This document shows positions 1 through 8,041 of a DNA stretch of 37,253 bases, in pieces. Under the pieces are notes generated by a model. The model was not told the DNA's origin and ran no database searches. It saw nothing but the letters and a program-made list of their open reading frames with translations. The position numbers and the translations under genes are program-made. The stretch's first letter is position 1; every line of letters begins with the position of its first letter. This DNA is from Myxococcales bacterium (GTDB lineage Bacteria > Myxococcota_A > SURF-8). The stretch is from assembly GCA_003598065.1 (NCBI GenBank), contig QZKR01000136.1:1-37253 (forward strand), given 5' to 3'.

Positions 1-99
1 ACACAGCCTCCCGGCCCTACGGGCCGTGAGACTATGGCACACCAAGAATCCCTGCGAATGTCAAACTCGAATTATTGCAAACTGGGGACGACTCAGGGG
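1..99 (+). repeat. Left copy of a repeat found inverted at both window ends
   Basis: This stretch matches the minus strand of 37151-37238. Shared blocks in order are CACAGC, a GC-rich hairpin (12-17 with 21-26 here), ACTATGGC, CACCA, and AAACTGGGGAC followed by A, TCAG and GG (79-99 here). The copies differ in the spacer before AAACTGGGGAC and at scattered bases, so they are diverged. No transposase is present. From memory, GGGGAC-type repeats often accompany REP-associated Y1 transposases, but that link is inference. The hairpin could also end transcription of the FecR gene, though it lacks a U-tract. Positions 100-158 hold nothing else I recognise. Confidence 0.7.
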
Positions 100-158
100 C
101 CGCGTTCTCCGCTAACGATTCTCAACGAGGCCAAGCGACAGGACCGACGAGGAGCGAC

Positions 159-1538
159 TTACCGCCCCTCCAGCCCGAGTTGGCGCATCAACTCGGCGAG
201 GCGCGCCTTGGCCAGTTCGCGCCAGGCTCCGTCTTCGTAAAGCCCGAGATAGATCTGGTAGGCGACGAGCGCCTCGGAGCGCTCCTGCAGATTATAATGG
301 CATTCCGCCAGCAGAAAGCGCGCCTTCTCGCTCTCCGCGCCGCGATGATCGCCGATGTAGTTTTCGAGGTTCTCGATGGCGTGCACCGTATAGCCGCTCG
401 TCATCTGCCGCTCCACCTCGGCGTAAAAGCGGTTGATGGCTTCGACCTCCGGGGCCGACAGCGATTCGAGGGTTCGCTGCCACGACGTCTTGGCCGAACT
501 CTGTGATTCGGGCGGAACGACTCCGACCGCGGGATTGACCGGGGCGACTTTCGGAGCGCGCGCCGATTTCGCGGCCGGCTCCTCGCCGTCGCCGTCGTCT
601 CTGGGCGTTGAAGGGAAAAACCGCTCGACCGAAGCGAATGGCTCTACGTCGGCGGTTCGGCGTTCGATCCGCGTCGGCGTCCGGCCCGGCGACCAGCGGC
701 CGGTTTTCCCCGCCCCGACCTGCGCCGTCGCCACGCCCGGCCGTTCCACGCGCACGGCCCCTTCGACGACGGCGACTGTTCCCTCTCCCTTTCCATCCGT
801 CGTCACGGAAAACCGCGTTCCGATGTCGGTGATTTTCAGTCCTTCGGCGACCAGCCTAAACGGCTCCCCGTCGCCGGGCTGCGTTTCGATGACCACCGCG
901 CCGCGAACCAGATAGGGCGCAACCGCTCCGTCCAGTTCGTGGAAACGCAGCGTCGTGCGGGGCAGGAGAGAGATCGTGATGCGCTTGCGGAAAAGGAGCT
1001 TCACGGCCTGATTATCGCCCGTGGCGATCTCGTCGCCGCCCTGAGCATAGCCGCGAGAGAGGCTATGGACGGCGATGTAAGGGTCGCCCGCCTTTTCCGC
1101 CACGGCAAGCGGTGCGACAAGACCCGTGGCCGTCGGCTCGCCGATCGAGAACGCCACCTCCGCCGGCAGTTTCAGCGCCTGCGGCGGGGGAGCATTCTCG
1201 CCGCCAAGCCAAACCACGAACGCCGCCGCCACGGCGACGGCCAGCATGACCGCCCCCCAGGCCGGCCTGAAACGCCAGGCGGGCGACGGCTCGGGCTCGG
1301 GCCCCGCCTGCATGGCGCGCCAACCGGCCAGTACGCGAGTCTCCAGCGCGTCCCATTCGGCCTGGCTCGGCTCCTCGGCGGGGAGCGCATCGACATAGGC
1401 CGAGATCATCGTCAACTCGCGCCGCAGAACCGGATCGGCGACAAGCGCTTTTTCCATTTTGCCCCGCTCATCCGCGGCGAGGCCCCCCTGGGCGTAAGCC
1501 CACAGGCGCATTTCCGTCTGGTTTGGCTTCAAAGACAT
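159..1538 (-). CDS. FecR-domain anti-sigma-type membrane protein with C-terminal TPR-like region
   Basis: A 459-residue single-pass membrane protein. Residues 1-80 form a cytoplasmic helical region of the kind that binds an ECF sigma factor. A hydrophobic segment lies at about 93-112. A FecR-type beta domain lies at about 168-265 (GDEIATGDNQAVKLLF, LVRGAVVIETQPGDGEPF, GTRFSV, VVEGAVRVERPG). A Pro/Ala-rich linker leads to a helical TPR-like region at about 350-455. It follows the ECF sigma gene, the usual pairing in which FecR proteins control the sigma factor from the membrane. I chose the ATG at 1538 (GGGAAA about 9 bases upstream) over a GTG at 1547 that sits too close to that site. No TonB-dependent receptor lies nearby, so a classical iron-uptake circuit is not supported. 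The signal sensed is unknown, and the TPR part suggests a periplasmic protein partner (inference). Confidence 0.85.
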   Translation of the reverse strand: MSLKPNQTEMRLWAYAQGGLAADERGKMEKALVADPVLRRELTMISAYVDALPAEEPSQAEWDALETRVLAGWRAMQAGPEPEPSPAWRFRPAWGAVMLAVAVAAAFVVWLGGENAPPPQALKLPAEVAFSIGEPTATGLVAPLAVAEKAGDPYIAVHSLSRGYAQGGDEIATGDNQAVKLLFRKRITISLLPRTTLRFHELDGAVAPYLVRGAVVIETQPGDGEPFRLVAEGLKITDIGTRFSVTTDGKGEGTVAVVEGAVRVERPGVATAQVGAGKTGRWSPGRTPTRIERRTADVEPFASVERFFPSTPRDDGDGEEPAAKSARAPKVAPVNPAVGVVPPESQSSAKTSWQRTLESLSAPEVEAINRFYAEVERQMTSGYTVHAIENLENYIGDHRGAESEKARFLLAECHYNLQERSEALVAYQIYLGLYEDGAWRELAKARLAELMRQLGLEGR

Positions 1539-1543
1539 TTCCG

Positions 1544-2143
1544 TCACTTTCCCGACCCCGACGCGACCGTTTTCGCCTCGTCGAGCATCGCCCGCTGGCG
1601 GAGACGTTTGAAGAACTCCTTGCGGGCGTAAAAAAGTCTCGATTTCACCGTCAGTTGCGACGCCCCGACGATTTCCGCGATTTCCTCCGGCAACAATCCT
1701 TCCACCTCGTGCAGGACGAATACGATCCGCTTTTTGGGGGCCAGGGCGTCCAAAGCCTCCCGCACCGCCTGAAGCTCGCCTTTGCGAATCAAGGCCGCTT
1801 CGGGATTGTCCGTTATCGCCGTTTCACGTTCGGGGATTGCCGTCAGGTCCAGCATCAGAGCCCGGCGCGTCCGCTGCCGCAGGTGGTGCAGCGCAACGTT
1901 CACCGTCAACCGGTACAGCCAGGAAGTGAACTTGCTGCGCCCTTCGAAGCGGGGCAGGGAACGGAACATCTCCAGGGCCGCCGTCTGGACAAGGTCGTCG
2001 AGTTCCGGATCGGGTCCGACGGCGCTCACCAGAATGCGGCGAATATCGCTCCGAAAATGCCGGAACAACTCAGCAAAAGCCGTTTGTTCGCCGTTTCGGC
2101 AACGACCGATCAGCGCATCTATGTCGGGCGGAGCGGCTTTCAC
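1544..2143 (-). CDS. RNA polymerase sigma factor, ECF family
   Basis: A protein of about 199 residues containing only sigma regions 2 and 4, as in ECF factors. Region 2 is visible around ELFRHFRSDIRRIL, DLVQTAALEMFRSL and FTSWLYRLTVNVALHHLR. Region 4 is visible around LAPKKRIVFVLHEVEGL and EEIAEIVGASQLTVKSRL. It should direct core polymerase to a small regulon under control of the FecR-like protein encoded just downstream; the two are 5 bases apart or overlap, depending on start choice. A TTG at 2149 opens the frame, but it lies only a few bases from AAGGGA. The GTG at 2143, about 8 bases from AAGGGA, is the better start. A sigma70-type promoter with a palindrome over its -10 lies just upstream. 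I found no second match to that promoter that would define its regulon. Confidence 0.9.
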   Translation of the reverse strand: MKAAPPDIDALIGRCRNGEQTAFAELFRHFRSDIRRILVSAVGPDPELDDLVQTAALEMFRSLPRFEGRSKFTSWLYRLTVNVALHHLRQRTRRALMLDLTAIPERETAITDNPEAALIRKGELQAVREALDALAPKKRIVFVLHEVEGLLPEEIAEIVGASQLTVKSRLFYARKEFFKRLRQRAMLDEAKTVASGSGK

Positions 2144-2165
2144 CGGCAAATTCCCTTCGGGTGCC

Positions 2166-2196
2166 GCATGCTAGCATGCCTTGGCGCTCCCCTCAA
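2166..2196 (-). promoter_or_regulatory. Promoter of the ECF sigma gene with palindrome over the -10
   Basis: On the minus strand TTGAGG (2191-2196) and TAGCAT (2168-2173) are 17 bases apart, a sigma70-like promoter. The perfect 14-base palindrome GCATGCTAGCATGC (2166-2179) covers the -10, a position suited to a repressor. The palindrome is certain; its role is inference. Confidence 0.5.
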
Positions 2197-2281
2197 GCTG
2201 TCGGCGGCTCTCAACGTCAAAGAGCAACCCCCGAGTAATTAGTGACGGCGACGAGGCCTTGAGATCAAGAATTTTTGCCGC

Positions 2282-3253
2282 TTATCGCCTGACCCGCCCG
2301 ATGATGCCGCCGACCAGCGGGAGGCGTTTGCCGGCGGAGATGAGTTTTTGCAGGTAGTGGTCGAGGTTGCCGACACGCGCGTCCAGTTGCGCCAGCCAGC
2401 CGTTGATCTGGCCGAGGGTATGGTGCAATTCGTCCAGTTTGGGATTGGGATCGCGGAGAAGGCCGTTCAACAAAAAGCCAATCCCGATCCGGTTCGACGC
2501 AAGGTCTTCCCGCAAATAGCGATTGAATATCGCCGCACGCATGTTGAAATGCAATTCCTGCTGGGCGACGACGGTATTATGGTGAGGGCCCTCCGCGTCC
2601 GGTTTGCGTTGGTGATAATTGGCCAACGGTTCGTTGACGGCGTAGATATTGTACCTGGATAAAAAACGAATATTGAAATCGATGTCGGCCTGAACCGGCA
2701 TATCTTCGTTATACCATCCGATTTCATCAAGCGCTTTCCGCTTATAGAGAAAGGAAATGGAAAAAATTTCATCGAAAAACCCGAAATTGGCCGGCAACCG
2801 GAAGCTCCGCAGCCACGGATTGTGGGGTTGCTTGGAAATTACGCGGATGCGGTCGCCTCGGATCGTCTCCGCAACGAGATTGATCTGCGAAACGACTCCG
2901 GAGAAGAATTGACCTTCTGGCCGGGAGAAAACGCCGAGGCATCTCTCTAAAAACAAAGGCTCCCAGGTGTCGTCGTCGTCGTGGATGACGATGAACTCGC
3001 TGTCGGAGGCGCGAATGCCGCTGTTGGAAGCCGCTTCCATGCCGCGCCGGGCTTCATGGTGCAAAACCTGGACGCGTCCGGCGTAGCGCTCCGCATGCTC
3101 GCGGACCAGCGATTCCACGGGTTCGCGCTCGCCGCCGTCGTTGACGATGACGTGCGTCCAGTCGCCGCAGGTCTGGGCCAGCACGCTTGCGATCGCGCGG
3201 CGAAGAAAGGCCGGTCGATTCAGCGTGCGCGTAACGATCGCCACTTTCGCCAT
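2282..3253 (-). CDS. Family 2 glycosyltransferase
   Basis: A 323-residue GT-A fold glycosyltransferase. The N-terminus (MAKVAIVTRTLNRPAFLRRA) is the usual GT2 nucleotide-sugar binding opening. The acidic metal-binding cluster is IVIHDDDDTWEPLF near residue 90-105. A FNIRFLSRYN segment falls where the acceptor region is expected. The last 50 residues look like an amphipathic helix ending in basic residues, perhaps for membrane association. AAGGAGC precedes the ATG at 3253. It lies downstream of two GT4 genes but has its own strong promoter, so it can be expressed separately. It probably adds a sugar to a surface polysaccharide or lipid-linked glycan. Donor and acceptor cannot be read from sequence. 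Confidence 0.88.
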   Translation of the reverse strand: MAKVAIVTRTLNRPAFLRRAIASVLAQTCGDWTHVIVNDGGEREPVESLVREHAERYAGRVQVLHHEARRGMEAASNSGIRASDSEFIVIHDDDDTWEPLFLERCLGVFSRPEGQFFSGVVSQINLVAETIRGDRIRVISKQPHNPWLRSFRLPANFGFFDEIFSISFLYKRKALDEIGWYNEDMPVQADIDFNIRFLSRYNIYAVNEPLANYHQRKPDAEGPHHNTVVAQQELHFNMRAAIFNRYLREDLASNRIGIGFLLNGLLRDPNPKLDELHHTLGQINGWLAQLDARVGNLDHYLQKLISAGKRLPLVGGIIGRVRR

Positions 3254-3291
3254 GACGCGCTCCTTGCCGCAACGGATTCAAGCCGCTACCG

Positions 3292-3320
3292 AGTGTAGAA
3301 AGCGGCCTTGCTTCTGTCAA
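3292..3320 (-). promoter_or_regulatory. Sigma70-type promoter for the GT2 gene
   Basis: TTGACA (3315-3320) and TACACT (3292-3297) on the minus strand are 17 bases apart, close to consensus. The stop codon TGA of the upstream GT4 gene (3317-3319) is part of the -35 hexamer. Confidence 0.7.
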
Positions 3321-4558
3321 ATCCTGCGTCGCGCAATCACCTCCCGGTAAAGCGCGATCATCCGTTCGATATGCAGATTGACGTCGTATTCGCGCCGCGC
3401 GATCGCCAGGGCCTGCTCGCCGATGCGCCGCCGTTCCTCATCGTTCTCCACAAGCCGCCGGATCGCCGCCAGCAAAGCATCCGTGTCGCCCTGCGGAACG
3501 ACGACGCCGCCTCCCTCTTCGGCATGCACCACTTCCGGCAGGGCTGTCCCGTCGAAGACGATAACCGGCTTGCCGCAGGCCATCGCTTCCATCGCCATCA
3601 TCCCGAACGCCTCCTGCACGCTCGGCATCAGGAACAGATCGGCGGCTCCATAGGCCTGGGACATGAGCCGCTCGTCCTGGACCCATCCGAGTTCGACCAT
3701 CGGGTATCGACCGGCGACGGCGGTCAGCAGCCCTTTTTCATTGAAGGTCAAGAGGGTTATCGGTCTCGTCGTTTCCAACCGCTCCAGGCAGGCGACGATG
3801 TGCCGCAATCCCTTGAATTCATAAGCGGTGGAACGAAAAGCAATCACGATGCTTTCGTCCGGTATCCCGAGGGCTTTCTTGCAGGCTCGCGAGTCCCGGG
3901 GCGCAAACACGCCGAAGTCCACTCCGAAAGGAATTTTATGCACGCGGAGATGGGAAACCAACGGGCTCTGCCGGGCCATGTTCAGCATGAATTCCGAAGC
4001 GACGACCAGTTCGATCCGACTCGCCCGATACGTGAGCCGCTTGGCCTGCCACATGAAAGCCGTGCGATCCTTGCGCATCGGAAACGTCGTCGCCAGATAA
4101 GGACAATTTCCGCAGCCGGTTTTCCAGCGCGTGCAATCGTACGGGTAGACGCAATGGCCGGTCAGAGCCCAGCTGTCATGCACGGTCCAGATCGCGGGCT
4201 TGAGCCAGGTTACAAAAGGAAGCGCCAGCAAGCTGAAATAACCGTTCTGGATCAAGTGGAAGTGGACAAGATCGGCCTCGCGCAGGCGACGCTCGAAGGG
4301 CAGGGCGAAGGAAAAGGGGTAGAGCAACGATTGCACCGACAGCTTCGCCTCGATGCGATCCACCAGACGCTTGATTCGCCAGCGACCCTTGACGTTCAGA
4401 ATCGGCGACGAATCGGAACTATCCGTGCGCTTGTCCATGACCAGCAGGTGCGCTTCGTGGCCGCGCGCTTTCAGATGATGGACGAGATCCGCCCCATTGA
4501 AACGGTTGCCGATCGAGTCGATCACGTTGACCTGGAGGATGTTGAGCCTGTCGGTCAT
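3317..4558 (-). CDS. Family 4 glycosyltransferase (GT-B fold)
   Basis: A 413-residue GT-B protein. The N-terminal domain carries a GT4-like acceptor side (NILQVNVIDSIGNRFNGADL, then HHLKARGHEAHLLV). A Cys cluster, YPYDCTRWKTGCGNCPYL, lies mid-protein and is seen in some polysaccharide glycosyltransferases. The C-terminal donor domain has the GT4 E-x7-E region (EAFGMMAMEAMACGKPVIV). The start at 4558 is preferred because GAGGAG lies just upstream and the ATG overlaps the stop of the preceding gene by four bases (ATGA), implying translational coupling. An upstream in-frame start at 4576 lies inside that gene. It likely acts with the adjacent GT4 and GT2 in surface glycan assembly. The sugar is unknown. 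Confidence 0.88.
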   Translation of the reverse strand: MTDRLNILQVNVIDSIGNRFNGADLVHHLKARGHEAHLLVMDKRTDSSDSSPILNVKGRWRIKRLVDRIEAKLSVQSLLYPFSFALPFERRLREADLVHFHLIQNGYFSLLALPFVTWLKPAIWTVHDSWALTGHCVYPYDCTRWKTGCGNCPYLATTFPMRKDRTAFMWQAKRLTYRASRIELVVASEFMLNMARQSPLVSHLRVHKIPFGVDFGVFAPRDSRACKKALGIPDESIVIAFRSTAYEFKGLRHIVACLERLETTRPITLLTFNEKGLLTAVAGRYPMVELGWVQDERLMSQAYGAADLFLMPSVQEAFGMMAMEAMACGKPVIVFDGTALPEVVHAEEGGGVVVPQGDTDALLAAIRRLVENDEERRRIGEQALAIARREYDVNLHIERMIALYREVIARRRI

Positions 4559-5775
4559 TCGGACTCCTCGTCCCATTCCAGAAACGAATTGAAGCGCCGC
4601 CGCAACGCGTCGAGCGTGAGCTGCTGCCGGAAGGCCCGCGTCCCATTGGCCGTCAGGCGAGCGTAAAGCGCCGAATCCGCCAGGAGGCGGCGAATCGCTT
4701 CGGAGATGGCCGCCGGATCGAGCGTCGGACAGACGAGGCCGCAGTCATGCTCGGCGATAAAACGAGCCGGTGAAGCGTAGGCGGGGCCGTGAAAGAATAC
4801 GGGCCGGCCGCTGGCGAGATAGGTTGTCAGCTTCGCGGGAAAGCTCGTCCTGGCCACCTCCTCGTAGTCCTTGTCGAACCAGTAAGGGCAATAAAGGACG
4901 TCCGAATCGGCCATCAGATCGAGCGTTTCCGCCTGCGTGGCGTAACCCAGATACTCGATGTTGCGCCGGCGGCTGGACTTGAGGTTGATGTAACCGCCCA
5001 TCAATCGGACTTTGATCGGACGTCCGCCGATCGTCCAGTTCATGCCGTCGATCGCTTCCATCAAGGCGTCCCATTCGTCCTCGGCGTAAATCTGGCCCGC
5101 CAGGGAGATCGTCAGCGGCCCCTCGGCGTGCGGGGCTGTCGCCGGCTCGCGCGCTTGCGCCGCGTCGAGACTCGACGCCAGCGGTACGGCCCGGACGCCG
5201 TAACGCGCCTGATAATCCTCGGCCATCGCCCAGGAGGCCGCGCCGACGACGCGGCTTTGGCGGAGGAGGCGTTCGTACTCGGCGAGCAGATGACGGCGCA
5301 TCAGGGGGTCGATGCGGTTCCGCTTCAGCGCCCACTGGGGGGCGTCCCAGACCTGAATGTAAAGCGACGCGCCCAGCCCCTCGGCCACGGGCCGGGCCAT
5401 GCGGATCATCGTCTGGCCCTGGATGATCGCCCATACGGCCGTCGCGCCGAAGTCGCGTCCGAAGCGCACCGCTTTGCGAATCAGCGAGTGAACGGGGACG
5501 GCGGCGTTGTAGTTCTCCATCAGGAAAGAGGACAGGTGGCCGAGTTTGAACTTTCTCGGCAGCAGGTGTCCCGTGTATTCACGCGGTTTGACATGATACT
5601 GGATCGGGACGTAGTCGAGATCCGGCGCAAGCACGGCGTTCTTCAGGCCGGCCATGACCGGCGAGAAACAAGCGACCGAACCCTTGGGCAGAAATCGCAC
5701 CAGCTGGTCGGTCAAGAGAGCGCCGGAAAAGTATTTCGACGGCGGCACGTCGGTCAACAGCAGGATTTTCTTCAT
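4555..5775 (-). CDS. Family 4-like glycosyltransferase
   Basis: A 406-residue GT-B-type protein. The N-terminus is MKKILLLTDVPPSKYFSGAL. A central loop (LYIQVWDAPQWALKRNRID) leads to a C-terminal donor domain with ISLAGQIY, IEYLGYATQAETLDLMADSD, LTTYLASGRPVFFHGP and a final DALRRRFNSFLEWD helix. GAGGAG stands 4 bases before the ATG at 5775. It is the first gene of a coupled pair with the GT4 that overlaps its stop. The usual E-x7-E motif is not clear, so it is a divergent member. A promoter candidate lies at 5806-5834. Its role in exopolysaccharide or O-antigen assembly is inferred from context. Confidence 0.8.
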   Translation of the reverse strand: MKKILLLTDVPPSKYFSGALLTDQLVRFLPKGSVACFSPVMAGLKNAVLAPDLDYVPIQYHVKPREYTGHLLPRKFKLGHLSSFLMENYNAAVPVHSLIRKAVRFGRDFGATAVWAIIQGQTMIRMARPVAEGLGASLYIQVWDAPQWALKRNRIDPLMRRHLLAEYERLLRQSRVVGAASWAMAEDYQARYGVRAVPLASSLDAAQAREPATAPHAEGPLTISLAGQIYAEDEWDALMEAIDGMNWTIGGRPIKVRLMGGYINLKSSRRRNIEYLGYATQAETLDLMADSDVLYCPYWFDKDYEEVARTSFPAKLTTYLASGRPVFFHGPAYASPARFIAEHDCGLVCPTLDPAAISEAIRRLLADSALYARLTANGTRAFRQQLTLDALRRRFNSFLEWDEESE

Positions 5776-5805
5776 GCTTCTCCTCGTTGTCGTCCCGCGG
5801 CCGCC

Positions 5806-5834
5806 AGTCTGTCACAGCTCGCCGGGAAAGGCAA
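5806..5834 (-). promoter_or_regulatory. Candidate promoter of the GT4 pair
   Basis: TTGCCT (5829-5834) and CAGACT (5806-5811) are 17 bases apart on the minus strand, 30 bases before the ATG. The same CAGACT -10 is found at 13061, also 17 bases from a good -35. Confidence 0.4.
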
Positions 5835-5902
5835 TTCGAGGCGTCTCGGCGACGTGGCCGACGACGCTCCGTCGCTCCATCCCCCAATCCGCCGCCGTGT
5901 CG

Positions 5903-7708
5903 TCAGGCAAGCAGAAGCAACTGCGACAACGAGACGGCTTCGCCGCGCGCGAGGGCGGGGAGACCGGCGGCCAGACGGTCGAGCGCGTCGAGGCAGCGCT
6001 CGGCCCACGCGGCGGCGCTGCTTCGCACGACCTCCGCCTCGCGAGCCACGTAACGGCCCAGCCAATCGGACAGCAGGCGCGGCAGATCGTCCCGCAGGCG
6101 ATGTCCGCCCTTTCCATCGGCGACGAACCACTCCGCGAGGCGCGCTTCGAGATCGCCAGGCGAGAGCGGCCGGTAGGCGGGTTCGCGGCCCGAGGCCGCG
6201 TTGGCGAAAACGGTCAGAAAAATTTTGGCGAAACGAAGCTCGGGGTCCAGAGGCTCCACGGCCACGTCGAGCGGGCCGGCGAGAATTTCCTCCGGATTCT
6301 GCGCCAAAAGGCGGAAATGCAGATCGAAGAGAAACTCGACGCGCCCGAGCAGTTTCTCGGCGCGGGCGAGTTCGTCCAGCGTCTGAAACGGCCGGGCCAC
6401 GGGCGCGCCGTCGAGCTCCGCGCCTTCCCAGTAGCGCGGCGGCCGCTGCATGAGCGCCCCCACCAGATCCCGGACGGGCTGGGCGACCAGCGACGCCGCC
6501 CGCCGGCCGTAAGGCACGAGCCATTTTTCCTGAAAGGCCCCGGCGCGGTGGTGGAGCCGGAGGACAAGCGAATAACCGACGCGGAACACGTCTTGAAACG
6601 GCGCCGTTTCGCAGAGGAGGGCGGCGCGCGCCAGATCGCCGTCGGCAAGGTATTCCAGGCCGAGCGACAAGGTGGAGTTCGCTTCCCGAAGCGTTTCCTT
6701 TACCTGGTCGAGATCGGTCAGCGCCTCGCGGGCGACAAGCAGCCGGTTGGCGAGGTAGACGAGTTCGTCGCGCAGGCCGAAGCGCGCCGGCTCGTCGAGA
6801 GAAGCCAGAGCGCGGGCGAGCAACGATTCCTGGGCCAGCAGCGGATGGTAAAGACCGGGGAGTTCGACTGTCGGCGCGGGAGTGCGTTTCCGGCTTTCAA
6901 GCCCCGATTCGCGCTTGTACGTTTCGGGGTCGAGCGGCGCAAGAATGGCGATGGCGTCGAGATAAGCCGGGTATCCCCGATCGGCCAGACGGTCGGCATG
7001 GGCGCGCAGGGTCAGTTCTTCCAGGTTGGACGGGAGCTCCCAGATCAGGGTTTCCATCGCCCGCATGTAGAGGTCGTGATTGAGCTTGTACAACATCCGC
7101 AGGAATACGATCAGCCGTTCGGTTTTCGGAGAATCGGGATCGATGAATTCGAAATGGTAGTATTCGTCGAGCGTGGCCAGCCTGTCCTCGTCGATTTCAT
7201 TGCGGTCATCGGACCATTCGTAGCGCCGGACTTTGATAAACCGGCTGAGGAGCAGAATCACAAGCTCCGGGTCCAAGGCGCGGATTTTGCGCATCGCCGC
7301 CTCGGGCTCGTGCAGGATCATGTAACCGAACCAGTCGAGGATCTCCTCGGGCAGAAACTGGTCCTTGGCCCAGCAGGTCATGTCCAGAAGGTGCGTCACC
7401 TGTTCCGGCGTGGCGGCGACGACCAGGTCCATCGCGTCGGTGCGGCCGGCGGCTTCGATGGTGTAGTACAGATCCTCCGGCGGCATGCCCCGGACCAGGG
7501 GCACCAGATCGTCCGATTTGACGAGAAGCTGATATTTGCGACGATAGTCGAGGCGCCGCAGCAGCGTTTCCCGCTCGGCGCGCGTCAAGGCGTTCACGTC
7601 CTCCTCGGTCAGATCGAGGTTGGCGAACGAGGGGAAAAGTCGTTCCATGGCCGACAGTTCCCGCCGCCCCTCCGCAATCTGCCTGAGAAGATCCGATTTC
7701 TTCGCCAT
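5903..7708 (-). CDS. DUF6178 family protein
   Basis: A 601-residue cytoplasmic, mostly helical, acidic protein with no signal peptide or membrane segment. Recognisable stretches are LVPLVRGMPPEDLYYTIEAA, HLLDMTCWAKDQFLPEEI, LDWFGYMI and DEYYHFEF, which I associate with DUF6178, a family of unknown function seen mainly in deltaproteobacterial-grade genomes. The ATG at 7708 is chosen because GGAGGAA lies 8 bases upstream. An in-frame start at 7753 lies upstream of the promoter -10. It has its own promoter and is read towards the glycosyltransferase genes after a 127-base gap. I cannot assign a reaction. The family call is from memory of motif style. Confidence 0.7.
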   Translation of the reverse strand: MAKKSDLLRQIAEGRRELSAMERLFPSFANLDLTEEDVNALTRAERETLLRRLDYRRKYQLLVKSDDLVPLVRGMPPEDLYYTIEAAGRTDAMDLVVAATPEQVTHLLDMTCWAKDQFLPEEILDWFGYMILHEPEAAMRKIRALDPELVILLLSRFIKVRRYEWSDDRNEIDEDRLATLDEYYHFEFIDPDSPKTERLIVFLRMLYKLNHDLYMRAMETLIWELPSNLEELTLRAHADRLADRGYPAYLDAIAILAPLDPETYKRESGLESRKRTPAPTVELPGLYHPLLAQESLLARALASLDEPARFGLRDELVYLANRLLVAREALTDLDQVKETLREANSTLSLGLEYLADGDLARAALLCETAPFQDVFRVGYSLVLRLHHRAGAFQEKWLVPYGRRAASLVAQPVRDLVGALMQRPPRYWEGAELDGAPVARPFQTLDELARAEKLLGRVEFLFDLHFRLLAQNPEEILAGPLDVAVEPLDPELRFAKIFLTVFANAASGREPAYRPLSPGDLEARLAEWFVADGKGGHRLRDDLPRLLSDWLGRYVAREAEVVRSSAAAWAERCLDALDRLAAGLPALARGEAVSLSQLLLLA

Positions 7709-7732
7709 GCGCGCGTTCCTCCAAGGAGCCGG

Positions 7733-7760
7733 ATTGTAGCCGAGTTCGGCCAAAAGGCAA
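7733..7760 (-). promoter_or_regulatory. Promoter of the DUF6178 gene
   Basis: TTGCCT (7755-7760) and TACAAT (7733-7738) on the minus strand are 16 bases apart, 25 bases before the ATG at 7708. This forms one side of a divergent intergenic region (7709-8041). Its middle (7761-7927) holds only a short CCGGT/ACCGG hairpin and no gene I can support. Confidence 0.65.
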
Positions 7761-7927
7761 ACCGACGTGAGAATTTCGCACCGGTAAAGACCGGCTCTTC
7801 GGTTTATCCCGTTCGGTGGCGAAAGGCGGCGGCGTTCGATAACTGACGTATTTCTATGGCTAACCGCGCGCGCAGGACTTGGTGAACGGCCAGTGGACGG
7901 CGGCGTTTAGCCCGCCCGCTAAATTTC

Positions 7928-7957
7928 TTGACAGCCGTGTGAGCCTAGACATAGATT
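7928..7957 (+). promoter_or_regulatory. Promoter of the Cys-rich lipoprotein gene
   Basis: TTGACA (7928-7933) is followed after 17-18 bases by ATAGAT/TAGATT (7951-7957), a near-consensus sigma70-type promoter. The leader to the ATG at 8042 is about 80 bases and ends in GGAGGG. Confidence 0.65.
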
Positions 7958-8041
7958 AGGGCGTCTTTTTCGGACCGTGTAACGTCCGTGTTAGCGTTCA
8001 GCTTTCACACCCAGTGGGAGTTTTTGCGAAGGAGGGTCGCG

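Noticed and set aside
5654..7846. 730-codon open frame on the plus strand opposite the DUF6178 gene
   Set aside because: It is antisense to a gene with good promoter, ribosome site and protein-like sequence. The translation is Arg/Gln/Gly-rich, as expected from GC-rich shadow frames.
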